Positions 1-8,533 of a stretch of 64,000 nt of DNA are shown one piece after another. The notes beneath the pieces were generated by a model. That model did no database searches. It was given only the letters and a program-made list of their open reading frames with translations, and had not been told where the DNA came from. A program made the translations under genes and the position numbers. The DNA is from Paenibacillus phoenicis. Its GTDB lineage: Bacteria > Bacillota > Bacilli > Paenibacillales > Paenibacillaceae. Every line of letters starts with the position of its first letter. The first letter of the stretch is position 1. The DNA lies in the NCBI RefSeq assembly GCF_034718895.1, contig NZ_JAYERP010000001.1, forward strand, positions 124,001 to 188,000. The letters are read 5' to 3'.

Positions 1-37
1 CAAACAGATGCTCGGTCATCGTTTTTTGATTTTTCAT
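1..37 (-). CDS. carbohydrate ABC transporter permease, N-terminus only
   Basis: Only the first 12 codons are inside the window. They read MKNQKTMTEHLF from an ATG at 37-35 on the minus strand, with a GGAGGG ribosome binding site 7 bases upstream. The gene lies 21 bp downstream of an LplB-type permease in the same direction. In LplB/YtcP-type sugar importers the second permease normally occupies this place, so the call rests on position rather than on sequence similarity. Confidence 0.55.
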   Translation of the reverse strand, partial: MKNQKTMTEHLF

Positions 38-58
38 GCAGTTCCCTCCATGCCAGGT

Positions 59-1030
59 TTAGAATAAGGACTGGCCGTTGATTTTTTTCGCGATTTGGTT
101 GACGATCACCACGATGATAAAGGCGACCACCGAGCTGAACATGCCGACAGCGGAAGCGTAAGAGAACATCCCGTTCTGGATCCCGTAGCGGAACGAGTAG
201 GTTGAGAGCACGTCGGAGTAATCCTTCGTCAAATCGTTCCCGAGCAGGAAGTGCTGGTCGAACCCGGCGTTCAGAATGCCGCCCATGGCCAGAATCAGCA
301 GGATGACGATCGTCGGCTTTAGATGCGGGAACGTGATATAACGGATTTGCTTAAACCGGTTGGCCCCATCCACCTTGGCCGCTTCGTACAATTCCGGGTT
401 GATGGAAGAGATCGCCGCCAAATACATGATCGAGCTGTAGCCCATATCCTTCCACGTATTGCCCAAGGCGACAATCCACCAGAAGTACTTGCCGTTTTGC
501 AGGAACAGGATGCTCTCATTGGTAATATGGAAAAACTTCAGCAACGCGTTCACCGCACCATCCGAGGACAGCAGCGTAACGATAATGTTGGCCGCGATAA
601 CCCAGGAGATGAAATACGGCAAATAGGAGGACGTTTGCACGATTTTTTTGAATTGGACGTTTTTGATTTCGTTAATGGCCAGCGCGATCAGGATTGGCAT
701 CGGAAACGAGAACAGGAGTGTAATCAACGTCGAAGCCAACGTGTTGCGCAGGATGATCAGGAAATCGCCGTTATTAAAAAAATAACGAAACCACTGCAAT
801 CCCACGAATTCGCTGTGGAACAGACTGTACCAGAAACGGCCGAGCGTGGGCTGGTAGTTCACGAACGACATATACAATCCGGCCATTGGAGCATAGGCGA
901 ACAGGATCGCCCAGATGAGCGCCGGCAGCATCAAGAGGAACAGGTATTTTTGTTGTTTGAAGACGGGCCAAACTTTCCGGCGCGGGAGGTTCAGGTCCGT
1001 GCCTTCACGTAGCTTCAAGTCGGTTTGCAT
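59..1030 (-). CDS. LplB-type sugar ABC transporter permease
   Basis: This is an inner-membrane permease of the carbohydrate uptake type 1 family related to LplB/YtcP. The 323-residue protein starts with a charged N-terminal stretch, then a first membrane segment, and has about six hydrophobic segments. The cytoplasmic EAA loop that docks on the ATPase is clear (EAAKVDGANRFKQIRYITFP). I place the start at the ATG at 1030, because GAGGTG lies 5 bases upstream of it; an ATG at 1045 in the same frame has no site. It runs into the second permease at 37. No ATPase gene is nearby, as usual for this family, which shares an MsmX-like ATPase encoded elsewhere. The divergent sensor system and the lipoprotein at 4865 probably belong to the same transporter. 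Confidence 0.9.
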   Translation of the reverse strand: MQTDLKLREGTDLNLPRRKVWPVFKQQKYLFLLMLPALIWAILFAYAPMAGLYMSFVNYQPTLGRFWYSLFHSEFVGLQWFRYFFNNGDFLIILRNTLASTLITLLFSFPMPILIALAINEIKNVQFKKIVQTSSYLPYFISWVIAANIIVTLLSSDGAVNALLKFFHITNESILFLQNGKYFWWIVALGNTWKDMGYSSIMYLAAISSINPELYEAAKVDGANRFKQIRYITFPHLKPTIVILLILAMGGILNAGFDQHFLLGNDLTKDYSDVLSTYSFRYGIQNGMFSYASAVGMFSSVVAFIIVVIVNQIAKKINGQSLF

Positions 1031-1194
1031 AGCGGCACCTCGCATTGGTTTTCTAGTTCAAGTTCAAGTCAGGACGTCCAGCCTATGGCTTAAAAAAATT
1101 ATAAGACCCCCGAAAAATCCGTGTCGATAAAGCAAAACATCGAATCATGCTTGAAAATAACTTTCATGCGAAAGGAGGATTCAGCTCCCGAAGA

Positions 1195-1209
1195 TGTAAG
1201 CGCTATAAT
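1195..1209 (+). promoter_or_regulatory. candidate CcpA (cre) site overlapping a -10 box
   Basis: TGTAAGCGCTATAA at 1195-1208 fits the Gram-positive cre consensus TGWAARCGYTWNCW at 13 of 14 positions. It overlaps a perfect TATAAT at 1204-1209. No good -35 box is visible 16-18 bases upstream. The site lies about 90 bases before the response regulator start, so catabolite repression of the regulator/kinase pair is a reasonable inference. Confidence 0.4.
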
Positions 1210-1299
1210 TAAAGTGGACGCAGGAAGTCGTAAGTTGAAAGGACCGTCCTCCCAGGACGGTGATCAGGCATAGAAAGACAACCGAAGGGGGCTTGCGGC

Positions 1300-2901
1300 A
1301 TGTACAGCATTTTTCTGGTGGACGACGAGCAATTGGAATTGGAGATGATGCGGGACTTCATCCGTTGGGAGGAGATGGGGATATACGTCGCCGGCGTCGG
1401 CATCAACGGGAAGGATGCCCAAGAGAAGATCCAAGCCATTCAGCCTGACATTGTGCTGACAGACGTCCAGATGCCCTTCATGGACGGCCTGGAGTTGGCA
1501 AGGTGGGTCAGGGAGCAGTATGACTGGATGCAGATTGTATTTCTGACCGGTCATGACGAGTTTAGTTATGTGAAATCAGCCTTGCACGTCGGAGCGGTCG
1601 GTTATTTGCTTAAGCCGCTGGATCTGGAGGAAATCTCCGGAGTAATGGCGCGGGTGAAGCAAAAGTGCGAAGAGGTACGTTTAAAATATAAATCGGTTCA
1701 GATGACGAAAGCCAAGTTGTTGAAAGAGCTACTCCACGAAAAATCACCGGTTCGGCAGGAGCAGCTCACCGCCGAGCTTCGCAAGCTGGAACGGGGAGGA
1801 GCCTCCGGCCCTTCCTATTCGCTGGCGCTTTGCAGCGCGGACCGCAGCGCAAGCGGCATCAACGGCGGAGAGCCCGACGGCACAGGGGAGGCGGGTTCGT
1901 TGGAAGCCGCGATCTCCCGTCTGCCCGAGGTGACGGAGGAATATTTCCACGCCGTCCGTAAGGACGCGGTGGTTGCTGTGCTGCAGGAAGGGGAGCTGGC
2001 GATCTTTATCGCGGCTGAACCCGAAAGCGGAAGCCAGCCCGCCATGACGCGAGAGCAGTGGGGGACGCTGCAGCAGACGGTCCGGGGATTGTTGGGGCTG
2101 TCAGTCACGCTCGCCATCGGCAACGAAGCGGTCGAACCGGCCGGCATCGCCCAACTGTATGAACGGGTGCGCAGCTTGCGAGACGAGCGTTTTTTCCTTG
2201 GGCCGGGGCAGATTTTGGTCGCAGGTGACGTCAAACCGGGATACCGCTACGGCACGCTGCCGCCCTTCCCGGAGCAGGCGTGGCTGGAGGCGCTGCAGCA
2301 GCTGCGCAGCGAAGAGGCGGAAGCGATGTTGCATGATTATCTCATAAACGTTCGCCAGCTGCGGATCGATAAATCGCTTGTGTACGAGTGGGCGATCGAC
2401 CTGCTGGACCGCTTGGAGGAACAGATTCACAGTCCGAGCTTAAACGGCCAGGCCGAACCGGTCAAACGTGCCGCCCTGTATCAATCGGTTTACGATTGTC
2501 AGACGCTGCAGGAGATCGAAGCGGCGATTTGGCGGGCGGCAGCGCATTATTTGGAGCTGCTGATGGAGCGGGCCACGGACAAGAACGCCAAGCTGGTGCA
2601 TCAGGTCTGCCAGATCATCGATAATACGTATCATGAGCCGATCACCATTCAAAGCTTGTCCAGCCAAGTGTATTTGTCGCCGAACTATCTGCGCTCGATC
2701 TTCCGGGACAAAACCGGGATGACGATTCACGACTATCTGACTCGCATCCGCCTGGAGAAAGCGAAGGAGATGCTGGCGGATCCATCGCTGAAGGTACAGG
2801 ATATCGCCCAGAAAATCGGTTACGAGAGCACGTCCTATTTCATTTCCTTATTCGTGAAAAACCAAGGAGTCACGCCAAATGAATATCGAAAAAATCTTTA
2901 A
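1300..2901 (+). CDS. YesN-type response regulator with AraC DNA-binding domain
   Basis: This is a 533-residue transcription regulator of a two-component system. Residues 1-120 are a receiver domain, with the acidic pair after FLVDDE, the phosphorylated Asp55 in LTDVQMP and the conserved Lys in LLKPLD. A long middle region of about 300 residues has no motif I recognise, as is usual for this group. The last 100 residues carry two AraC helix-turn-helix motifs ending in VTPNEYRKNL. AAGGGGG lies 9 bases before the ATG. The 3' end overlaps the ORF of the downstream kinase if that gene begins at 2879. Its likely targets are the adjacent sugar-binding lipoprotein at 4865 and the divergent permeases. 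Confidence 0.93.
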   Translation: MYSIFLVDDEQLELEMMRDFIRWEEMGIYVAGVGINGKDAQEKIQAIQPDIVLTDVQMPFMDGLELARWVREQYDWMQIVFLTGHDEFSYVKSALHVGAVGYLLKPLDLEEISGVMARVKQKCEEVRLKYKSVQMTKAKLLKELLHEKSPVRQEQLTAELRKLERGGASGPSYSLALCSADRSASGINGGEPDGTGEAGSLEAAISRLPEVTEEYFHAVRKDAVVAVLQEGELAIFIAAEPESGSQPAMTREQWGTLQQTVRGLLGLSVTLAIGNEAVEPAGIAQLYERVRSLRDERFFLGPGQILVAGDVKPGYRYGTLPPFPEQAWLEALQQLRSEEAEAMLHDYLINVRQLRIDKSLVYEWAIDLLDRLEEQIHSPSLNGQAEPVKRAALYQSVYDCQTLQEIEAAIWRAAAHYLELLMERATDKNAKLVHQVCQIIDNTYHEPITIQSLSSQVYLSPNYLRSIFRDKTGMTIHDYLTRIRLEKAKEMLADPSLKVQDIAQKIGYESTSYFISLFVKNQGVTPNEYRKNL

Positions 2902-2914
2902 AGGGACGGAAGGA

Positions 2915-4705
2915 ATGAACCCGATCGCTCGGCGGTTGTCCTTGTTCAGGCATCATTGGTTCGCCAATCTTCGGCTGCGCAACAAGCTGTTTATTATTTT
3001 CCTTCTCGTGTCTTTTATCCCGTGCTCCGTGCTGATTTATTATTCCTATACCTCCACGCGGAACACGATTACGGAGCAGACGTACGCTTCGTTAAGCGGG
3101 ACGCTCAATCAGATCAATACGAACCTTGAAAACCGGCTGGGGTATTATGAGCAGCTGACCAATATTTTGTATATGGATGCGCAGCTGCGGAACTTTTTGT
3201 CCAACGATTACGAACAGGCCTATTATTATCTCGATGCGTTCCGCTACATCAATCGGACGATGTCCTCCATGATGATTTCCAACGCGAATATTCAGGGCAT
3301 CACCATTTACATCGATAACAAGACGTTGTATTCCGATAAGCAGTACATCCGATATACCGAGGAGCTGCCGGAAACGGTGAAGCAGCAAGCGCTGAATGCG
3401 GCCGGGAGTCCGGTTTACACCCATATCGAAGATCCGCAAACCGGCACGTCCTATGTCACGCTGGCCCGTTCGCTCAGTTACTTTAGCTTGTCGCACCCTT
3501 ACGGCATTCTAACGATCAATATCGACGACAAGGAAATCTATTCCCTGATCGAAAAAGAGAACGTTAATAAGAGCGTCTACATCATCGACGAGACCGGCCG
3601 CGTGATCAGCTCCGGTGATGCGGCGATGAAGGGGAATCAGCTGTTTGACCTTTATCCCATTCAAGCGGATTTAACGTTGTCCAGCGGGAAATTTGATAAG
3701 CGGATTGGCGGACAGGAGTTGTTTTTTACCTACAAAAAGCTACGCAACGGATGGACGACGGTAATTACCGTCCCTTATGACGAACTGCTCGCCAATACGA
3801 ATAAAGCGACTAAACGGATTGTCTGGATTTCGGTCACTGTGATCGCGGTTGCCGCCCTGCTCATTTTCGTGACGGCGAAGGTGATCACGAAACGGATTGA
3901 GGGGCTGCTGCAGCAAATTCGCAAGGTGGAGCGGGGGAATTTCCAGGTTCAACGCATGCCGATGGGAAACGATGAGATCGGGCAGCTGTCGTACGCGTTC
4001 CAGAAGATGGCGGCGCGTATTCAGGAACTGATTAATGAGGTATACGTTAAGGAAATCGCCGTAAAGGATTCGGAGCTGACGACGCTGCAGGCGCAGATCA
4101 ATCCGCATTTTCTATACAATACGTTGTCCTCGATCTCCTCGCTGGCTTTGAAGGAAGGCAGCATGCAGGTCTATCAGATGGTTAACCATTTATCGAAGTA
4201 TTATCGAATCTCGCTGAACAAGGGCAAACGGGTGGTGTTGCTGGAACAGGAAATCCAGTTAGTCAAAAACTACGTTTCTATTCAGGCCATCCGGTTCCGC
4301 GGGATGCTGCATATGCACTACGATTTGGACGAGTCGTTGTTTAACCGGACGGTGATCAAGTTGATATTGCAGCCATTTATCGAGAACTGCATCCATCACG
4401 CGATCTGGAGTGAGACCGGCATCAACATTATCGTCAAGCTCAAGGCGGAAGGAGAGGATCTGTTGCTGCAGGTTATCGACGACGGACAGGGCATGACCCG
4501 CCAGCGGCTGGAGGAGGCGTTTAATAAATCAAGCAATCAATCCGGCTATGGTATCAAAAATGTCGACGACCGAATCAAACTGGCTTACGGGGAACGATAT
4601 GGGGTGGAAATCTTCAGCCGGCTTGGCATCGGGACGAATGTGACGATCCGCCTGCCGCTGAATCCGAACGCGTCCGAGCTGGAAACGCGGCTGAATACGG
4701 GGTGA
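2915..4705 (+). CDS. YesM-type sensor histidine kinase
   Basis: This is a membrane sensor kinase of about 596 residues, partner of the regulator just upstream. A first membrane segment near residue 25 (FIIFLLVSFIPCSVLIYYSY) is followed by an extracellular sensor region of about 250 residues, a second membrane segment, a HAMP linker, the His_kinase motif QINPHFLYNTL with the phosphorylated His398, and a C-terminal ATPase domain with the DDGQGM box. I prefer the ATG at 2915 because GGAAGGA immediately precedes it; the in-frame ATG at 2879 overlaps the regulator and has a weaker GGAG 9 bases upstream. A sugar is the likely signal, judged from the neighbours. Confidence 0.92.
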   Translation: MNPIARRLSLFRHHWFANLRLRNKLFIIFLLVSFIPCSVLIYYSYTSTRNTITEQTYASLSGTLNQINTNLENRLGYYEQLTNILYMDAQLRNFLSNDYEQAYYYLDAFRYINRTMSSMMISNANIQGITIYIDNKTLYSDKQYIRYTEELPETVKQQALNAAGSPVYTHIEDPQTGTSYVTLARSLSYFSLSHPYGILTINIDDKEIYSLIEKENVNKSVYIIDETGRVISSGDAAMKGNQLFDLYPIQADLTLSSGKFDKRIGGQELFFTYKKLRNGWTTVITVPYDELLANTNKATKRIVWISVTVIAVAALLIFVTAKVITKRIEGLLQQIRKVERGNFQVQRMPMGNDEIGQLSYAFQKMAARIQELINEVYVKEIAVKDSELTTLQAQINPHFLYNTLSSISSLALKEGSMQVYQMVNHLSKYYRISLNKGKRVVLLEQEIQLVKNYVSIQAIRFRGMLHMHYDLDESLFNRTVIKLILQPFIENCIHHAIWSETGINIIVKLKAEGEDLLLQVIDDGQGMTRQRLEEAFNKSSNQSGYGIKNVDDRIKLAYGERYGVEIFSRLGIGTNVTIRLPLNPNASELETRLNTG

Positions 4706-4864
4706 TAACGAGCTATAGCAGGGGTTCAAACTGAGGGGAGCCGATGAAAGTCGTTTTCCATTATGAATAGTAACATTGCGTTATGGATATACATGGGGGC
4801 GCTTTTTACAATTGAGTTGAGCTTGAGGTCCAAGCGCAAATGTACAAGAGAGGGGTTTACGCAA

Positions 4865-6502
4865 ATGAAGAAGAAGCTGCTATTCATGGTATCCTCTATG
4901 ATGATCCTTGCCCTGCTCGCTGGCTGCGGGTCCGGGAACGCCCCGTCGGCGGGAGGAAATTCTCCTGCGGCGAACGGAGGGACAAACGGAGAGGCGGCAG
5001 ATGATAAGTCGCCGATCACGTTGACGTTGTTTGACCAGAACACCGGGGATCCGTTTACGAACCCTGTGGCGAAAGCGATTACAGAAAAAACCGGCGTGAC
5101 CGTAGAAATCCAGCAGCCCACCGGGAATCCAGCGGAGAAGCTGAACCTGATGCTGGCAAGTAACGATTTGCCGGACATCGTGCTAATGAGCCGCGGAAGC
5201 GACATCATGAACAAGTATATCTCCTCGGGAGCCGTGATCCCGCTGGACGATCTGATCGAGAAATACGGACCGAACATCAAGAAAATGTACGGGGATACGC
5301 TGAAGAAAACGCGCAGTGCGGACGGGAAGAACTACTATCTGGCCAACTGGTACGGCCTGGAGCAGTACCCGGTGTTTGGCTTCCTGATGCGGATGGACTT
5401 GATGAAGGAGCTGGGCGTTGGGGATAAGGTGAACAACGGCGAGCCGTTTACAGCCGAAGAGTTCGAGAACCTGTTAAAGGCGTTTAAGGAGAAGTACCCA
5501 ACGATTGACGGCAAGGAAACCATTCCGATGACGTTAAATGGCGACAACATGAGTGGAGTTACCGGTACGTTCAAAGGAATGTATGGCATTATGCCGTATT
5601 ACGAGAAGGACGGCAAGCTGCTGAAGGATATCCGCGATCCGCGGTATTTGGAAATGATGAAATTCATGAACTCCTTGTATCGCCAAGGCCTGCTCGACAA
5701 AGAGTGGGTGACGATGAAGACGAAGCAGTATGAGCAGAAGCTGGCGGCGGGGAACGTATTTGCTACGGCGGATGCCAGCTGGAACGTGGGCGGAGCGAAC
5801 GGTTTGCTGAAGGCGGATGCTCCGGACCCAGCTAAGGCGGAGGAAAGACAGTTCTATCAATATAAGGTGCTGGCACCGGGGATTGGACCGGACCAAACGA
5901 CGTATGGGCCGAAGAGCTCGTTGGGTTGGGACGGTATCTCCATCACCAAGACGAACAAGGATCCGGTCCGTACGATCAAGTTCTTGGATTTCCTTGCCAG
6001 CGAGGAAGGGCAGTATTTGATGATGTGGGGCGTGGAAGGCGTGCATTGGGACATGAAGGACGGCAAGCACGTGCCGCGTCAAGAAGTGCTGGACGCCTTC
6101 AAGAAGGATTGGGCGGAAGCTTCCCGCACGACCGGGATCCGCAAATGGACCTGGACGATCAAGAACGGACCAGGCTCCGACGGCACGCCGTATGACCTGA
6201 TCGGCCGCGGGATGAGCGATCCGACGACGGACCTGGCGATCAAGAACCTCGCGGATACGTCGTTTGATACGGCGCCTTATGACAGCCTTGGCCCGGACGG
6301 CGGTACACCGGAAGCGATTATGGAGACGAAGGTCAACGAGACGATTAACGAGTACTTCCTGAAGATGGCCCTGGCTCCTAGCGAGCAAGACGTGGTAACC
6401 TTGTACAACACCATGATGAAGCAAGTAGAGGCTGCAGGCTTATCGAAACTGGAAGAAGTGTATAACAAGAAGTATCAAGAACGTATGGAATTGTGGAAAT
6501 AA
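4865..6502 (+). CDS. LplA-type sugar-binding lipoprotein
   Basis: This 545-residue extracellular solute-binding protein captures a carbohydrate for ABC import. The N-terminus is a lipoprotein signal: charged MKKK, a hydrophobic core and the lipobox LLAGC, after which the Cys would be lipidated. A Gly/Asn-rich linker leads to the binding domain (ITLTLFDQNTGDPF). The longer frame opens at 4763, but the signal peptide starts at 4865 and has a GAGAGG site upstream. It follows the regulator/kinase pair in the same direction and probably serves the minus-strand permeases at 1-1030. A strong terminator follows at 6518. Confidence 0.9.
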   Translation: MKKKLLFMVSSMMILALLAGCGSGNAPSAGGNSPAANGGTNGEAADDKSPITLTLFDQNTGDPFTNPVAKAITEKTGVTVEIQQPTGNPAEKLNLMLASNDLPDIVLMSRGSDIMNKYISSGAVIPLDDLIEKYGPNIKKMYGDTLKKTRSADGKNYYLANWYGLEQYPVFGFLMRMDLMKELGVGDKVNNGEPFTAEEFENLLKAFKEKYPTIDGKETIPMTLNGDNMSGVTGTFKGMYGIMPYYEKDGKLLKDIRDPRYLEMMKFMNSLYRQGLLDKEWVTMKTKQYEQKLAAGNVFATADASWNVGGANGLLKADAPDPAKAEERQFYQYKVLAPGIGPDQTTYGPKSSLGWDGISITKTNKDPVRTIKFLDFLASEEGQYLMMWGVEGVHWDMKDGKHVPRQEVLDAFKKDWAEASRTTGIRKWTWTIKNGPGSDGTPYDLIGRGMSDPTTDLAIKNLADTSFDTAPYDSLGPDGGTPEAIMETKVNETINEYFLKMALAPSEQDVVTLYNTMMKQVEAAGLSKLEEVYNKKYQERMELWK

Positions 6503-6517
6503 GACGGCCGTGACACG

Positions 6518-6558
6518 AGCGGCGGGGGATGAAGGTCCTCCGCCGCTTGTTTTTTGTT
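6518..6558 (+). terminator. intrinsic terminator after the lipoprotein gene
   Basis: An 11-bp GC-rich stem (6518-6528 with 6537-6547) with an 8-base loop is followed directly by a T-rich run. It separates sugar system 1 from sugar system 2. Confidence 0.85.
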
Positions 6559-6631
6559 TGCACGGTATCTCTAATGTTCTATCAACTTCCAATCAGAACG
6601 ACAGAAATCCAACCGTTGTTGTATGGTTCCG

Positions 6632-6662
6632 CTTACATGGCGGCCTTATAATGATCCCCAAG
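6632..6662 (+). promoter_or_regulatory. probable promoter of the second sugar transporter operon
   Basis: A perfect TATAAT sits at 6657-6662, 10 bases before the permease start signal. A weak CTTACA at 6632-6637 is a possible -35 with a 19-base spacer. The same CTTATAATG context recurs at 13856 before the galactosidase genes, which hints at shared activation by the linked AraC-type regulator. Confidence 0.45.
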
Positions 6663-6672
6663 AGGTGATCCG

Positions 6673-7566
6673 ATGCTTACCAAACTTGCAAAATACCGCT
6701 GGCAATACGTCATGGTGCTGCCCGCCGTCGTCCTGCTGTTCCTGTTCAGTTACGTGCCTATGGTGGGCATCCAGGTGGCGTTTCGGGATTTCCAAATCGG
6801 CACAACGATGTGGAACAGTCCTTGGGTGGGCTTCGAGAATTTTGCCTTTTTACGGGACGATCAATTTTGGCTGGTGGTGCGGAACACGGTGTACATCGCC
6901 GTTCTGAAATTCGTGTTCGGATTTCCGGCGCCGATCCTATTGGCGCTGCTGATCAACGAGCTGCGGCACAACGGGTTCAAGCGCTTCGTCCAATCGGTCA
7001 GCTATTTGCCGCATTTTTTCTCCTGGATCGTCGTTGCGTACATTTTGCAATCCTTCCTGACGCTGGACGGCGGGCTGGTGAACCAACTGATCGTGAATCT
7101 GGGCGGCGACCCGGTGTTCTTCCTTGGATCCACGGAGTGGTTCCGTCCAATGATTGTCGCCAGCAGCCTGTGGAAGGAAGTCGGCTGGAACACGATTCTG
7201 TACCTGGCCGCCATCACGACCATCGATCCGCAGCTGTATGAAGCGGCCAAGGTGGAGGGCGCCGGCAAATGGGCGCAGATGCGTCACATTACATTGCCGG
7301 GCATGATGCCCACCATTTCGATCGTGCTGATCCTCAGCATGCCAAGCTTGATCGCTGTCGGGATGGATCAAATTTATCCGCTGATGAACCCGGCCAATCA
7401 GCCGGTTGCGGACGTGCTGGATACGTATATTTTAAGAAGCGGCTTGCAGCAGGGGTATTTTGGAATGGCGACCGCCGTTGGGATGTTATCCTCATTGCTT
7501 AGCTTGCTCCTGGTGCTCAGCGCGAATCAGTTGTCTCGGAAAGCCAACGGAGAGGGGCTGTGGTAA
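6673..7566 (+). CDS. LplB-type sugar ABC transporter permease
   Basis: This 297-residue permease has six predicted membrane segments. The EAA loop reads EAAKVEGAGKWAQMRHITLP, the docking site for a shared ATPase. AAGAGGTGATC ends close to the ATG, a near-perfect ribosome binding site. It is the first gene of an operon with a second permease 3 bp after its stop and a large lipoprotein further on. Together with the sensor pair at 10365-13791 and two galactosidase genes it points to uptake of an alpha-galactoside, which is inference from gene order. Confidence 0.92.
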   Translation: MLTKLAKYRWQYVMVLPAVVLLFLFSYVPMVGIQVAFRDFQIGTTMWNSPWVGFENFAFLRDDQFWLVVRNTVYIAVLKFVFGFPAPILLALLINELRHNGFKRFVQSVSYLPHFFSWIVVAYILQSFLTLDGGLVNQLIVNLGGDPVFFLGSTEWFRPMIVASSLWKEVGWNTILYLAAITTIDPQLYEAAKVEGAGKWAQMRHITLPGMMPTISIVLILSMPSLIAVGMDQIYPLMNPANQPVADVLDTYILRSGLQQGYFGMATAVGMLSSLLSLLLVLSANQLSRKANGEGLW

Positions 7567-7569
7567 ACG

Positions 7570-8466
7570 ATGCAAACTTCCACAAGCGATAAAATTAGTC
7601 AGGGCGTCATCATTTTCCTGATGCTGCTTCTCTGCGCCTCGGTCATCTATCCCTTCATGTATATGCTGTCGATTTCGCTAAACGTTGGCAGTGACGCAGC
7701 CAAAGGCGGGGTGTATTTGTGGCCACGGCAGTTCACTTGGGCCAATTACGAGATCGTATTGGGCAACGTCGTTATACGGCATGCCTACTTGATCACGGTA
7801 GCCCGAACCATTGTCGGCACGCTGGCCGGTTTGGTTGTGACGTTGCTCGCCGCATTTGGACTCTCTTACGAGCGGATGCCGTTTCGAAGCGCTCTGCTGA
7901 CTTACGTGCTGATTACGATGCTGTTCAGCGGCGGATTAATCCCGTTTTACATTCAGCTCAACGAGCTTCATTTGCTGAACACGTTTTGGGTGTATATCGT
8001 TCCCGGGGCGTTCTCAGCCTGGAACATGTTCGTTATGCTGAAGTTCATTCAAGGAATTCCTGTGGCGCTTGTGGAATCCGCCGAGATTGACGGGGCCAAC
8101 CCGGTCCGCGTACTGCTGTCGATCATCCTGCCGCTGTCGAAGCCGATGTTAGCCGCGCTTGCCTTATTTACGGCCGTCGGGCATTGGAACGACTGGTTTG
8201 CCGGGGCTTTTTTCGTCACGGACCAGAATCTGATCCCGGTGCAAACCTTCCTGCAGCAGCTGTTGTCGGCGCAAGACATGTCGACCGTGCTGGGCTCGAA
8301 CAACAATATCGAAGCGCTTGCCCGCGGCACCCAGCTGTCCAATGTGACGCTGATGTCGATCAAGATGGCAACGGTGATGGTTAGCGCAATTCCGATCCTT
8401 TGCGTCTATCCGTTTTTGCAGAAATATTTCGTCAAGGGAGTGCTCATCGGCTCCGTCAAGGGGTGA
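7570..8466 (+). CDS. YtcP-type sugar ABC transporter permease
   Basis: This is the second permease of the importer, 298 residues, with six predicted membrane segments and the EAA loop VESAEIDGANPVRVLLSIIL. The C-terminus (KYFVKGVLIGSVKG) is typical of the LplC/YtcP subfamily. The ATG follows the stop of the first permease by 3 bp; GGAGAGGGG about 12 bases upstream serves as its ribosome binding site. Translation of the two permeases is therefore probably coupled. Confidence 0.93.
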   Translation: MQTSTSDKISQGVIIFLMLLLCASVIYPFMYMLSISLNVGSDAAKGGVYLWPRQFTWANYEIVLGNVVIRHAYLITVARTIVGTLAGLVVTLLAAFGLSYERMPFRSALLTYVLITMLFSGGLIPFYIQLNELHLLNTFWVYIVPGAFSAWNMFVMLKFIQGIPVALVESAEIDGANPVRVLLSIILPLSKPMLAALALFTAVGHWNDWFAGAFFVTDQNLIPVQTFLQQLLSAQDMSTVLGSNNNIEALARGTQLSNVTLMSIKMATVMVSAIPILCVYPFLQKYFVKGVLIGSVKG

Positions 8467-8533
8467 TGTGATCTCATAGAACACCACGGACCGGCAGAAG
8501 CATGTTGAATCATAAACGAAGGGGGAAACGAAT

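Noticed and set aside
5534..6424. 296-residue ORF on the minus strand
   Set aside because: Shadow of the sugar-binding lipoprotein gene; rich in Arg and His with no family features.
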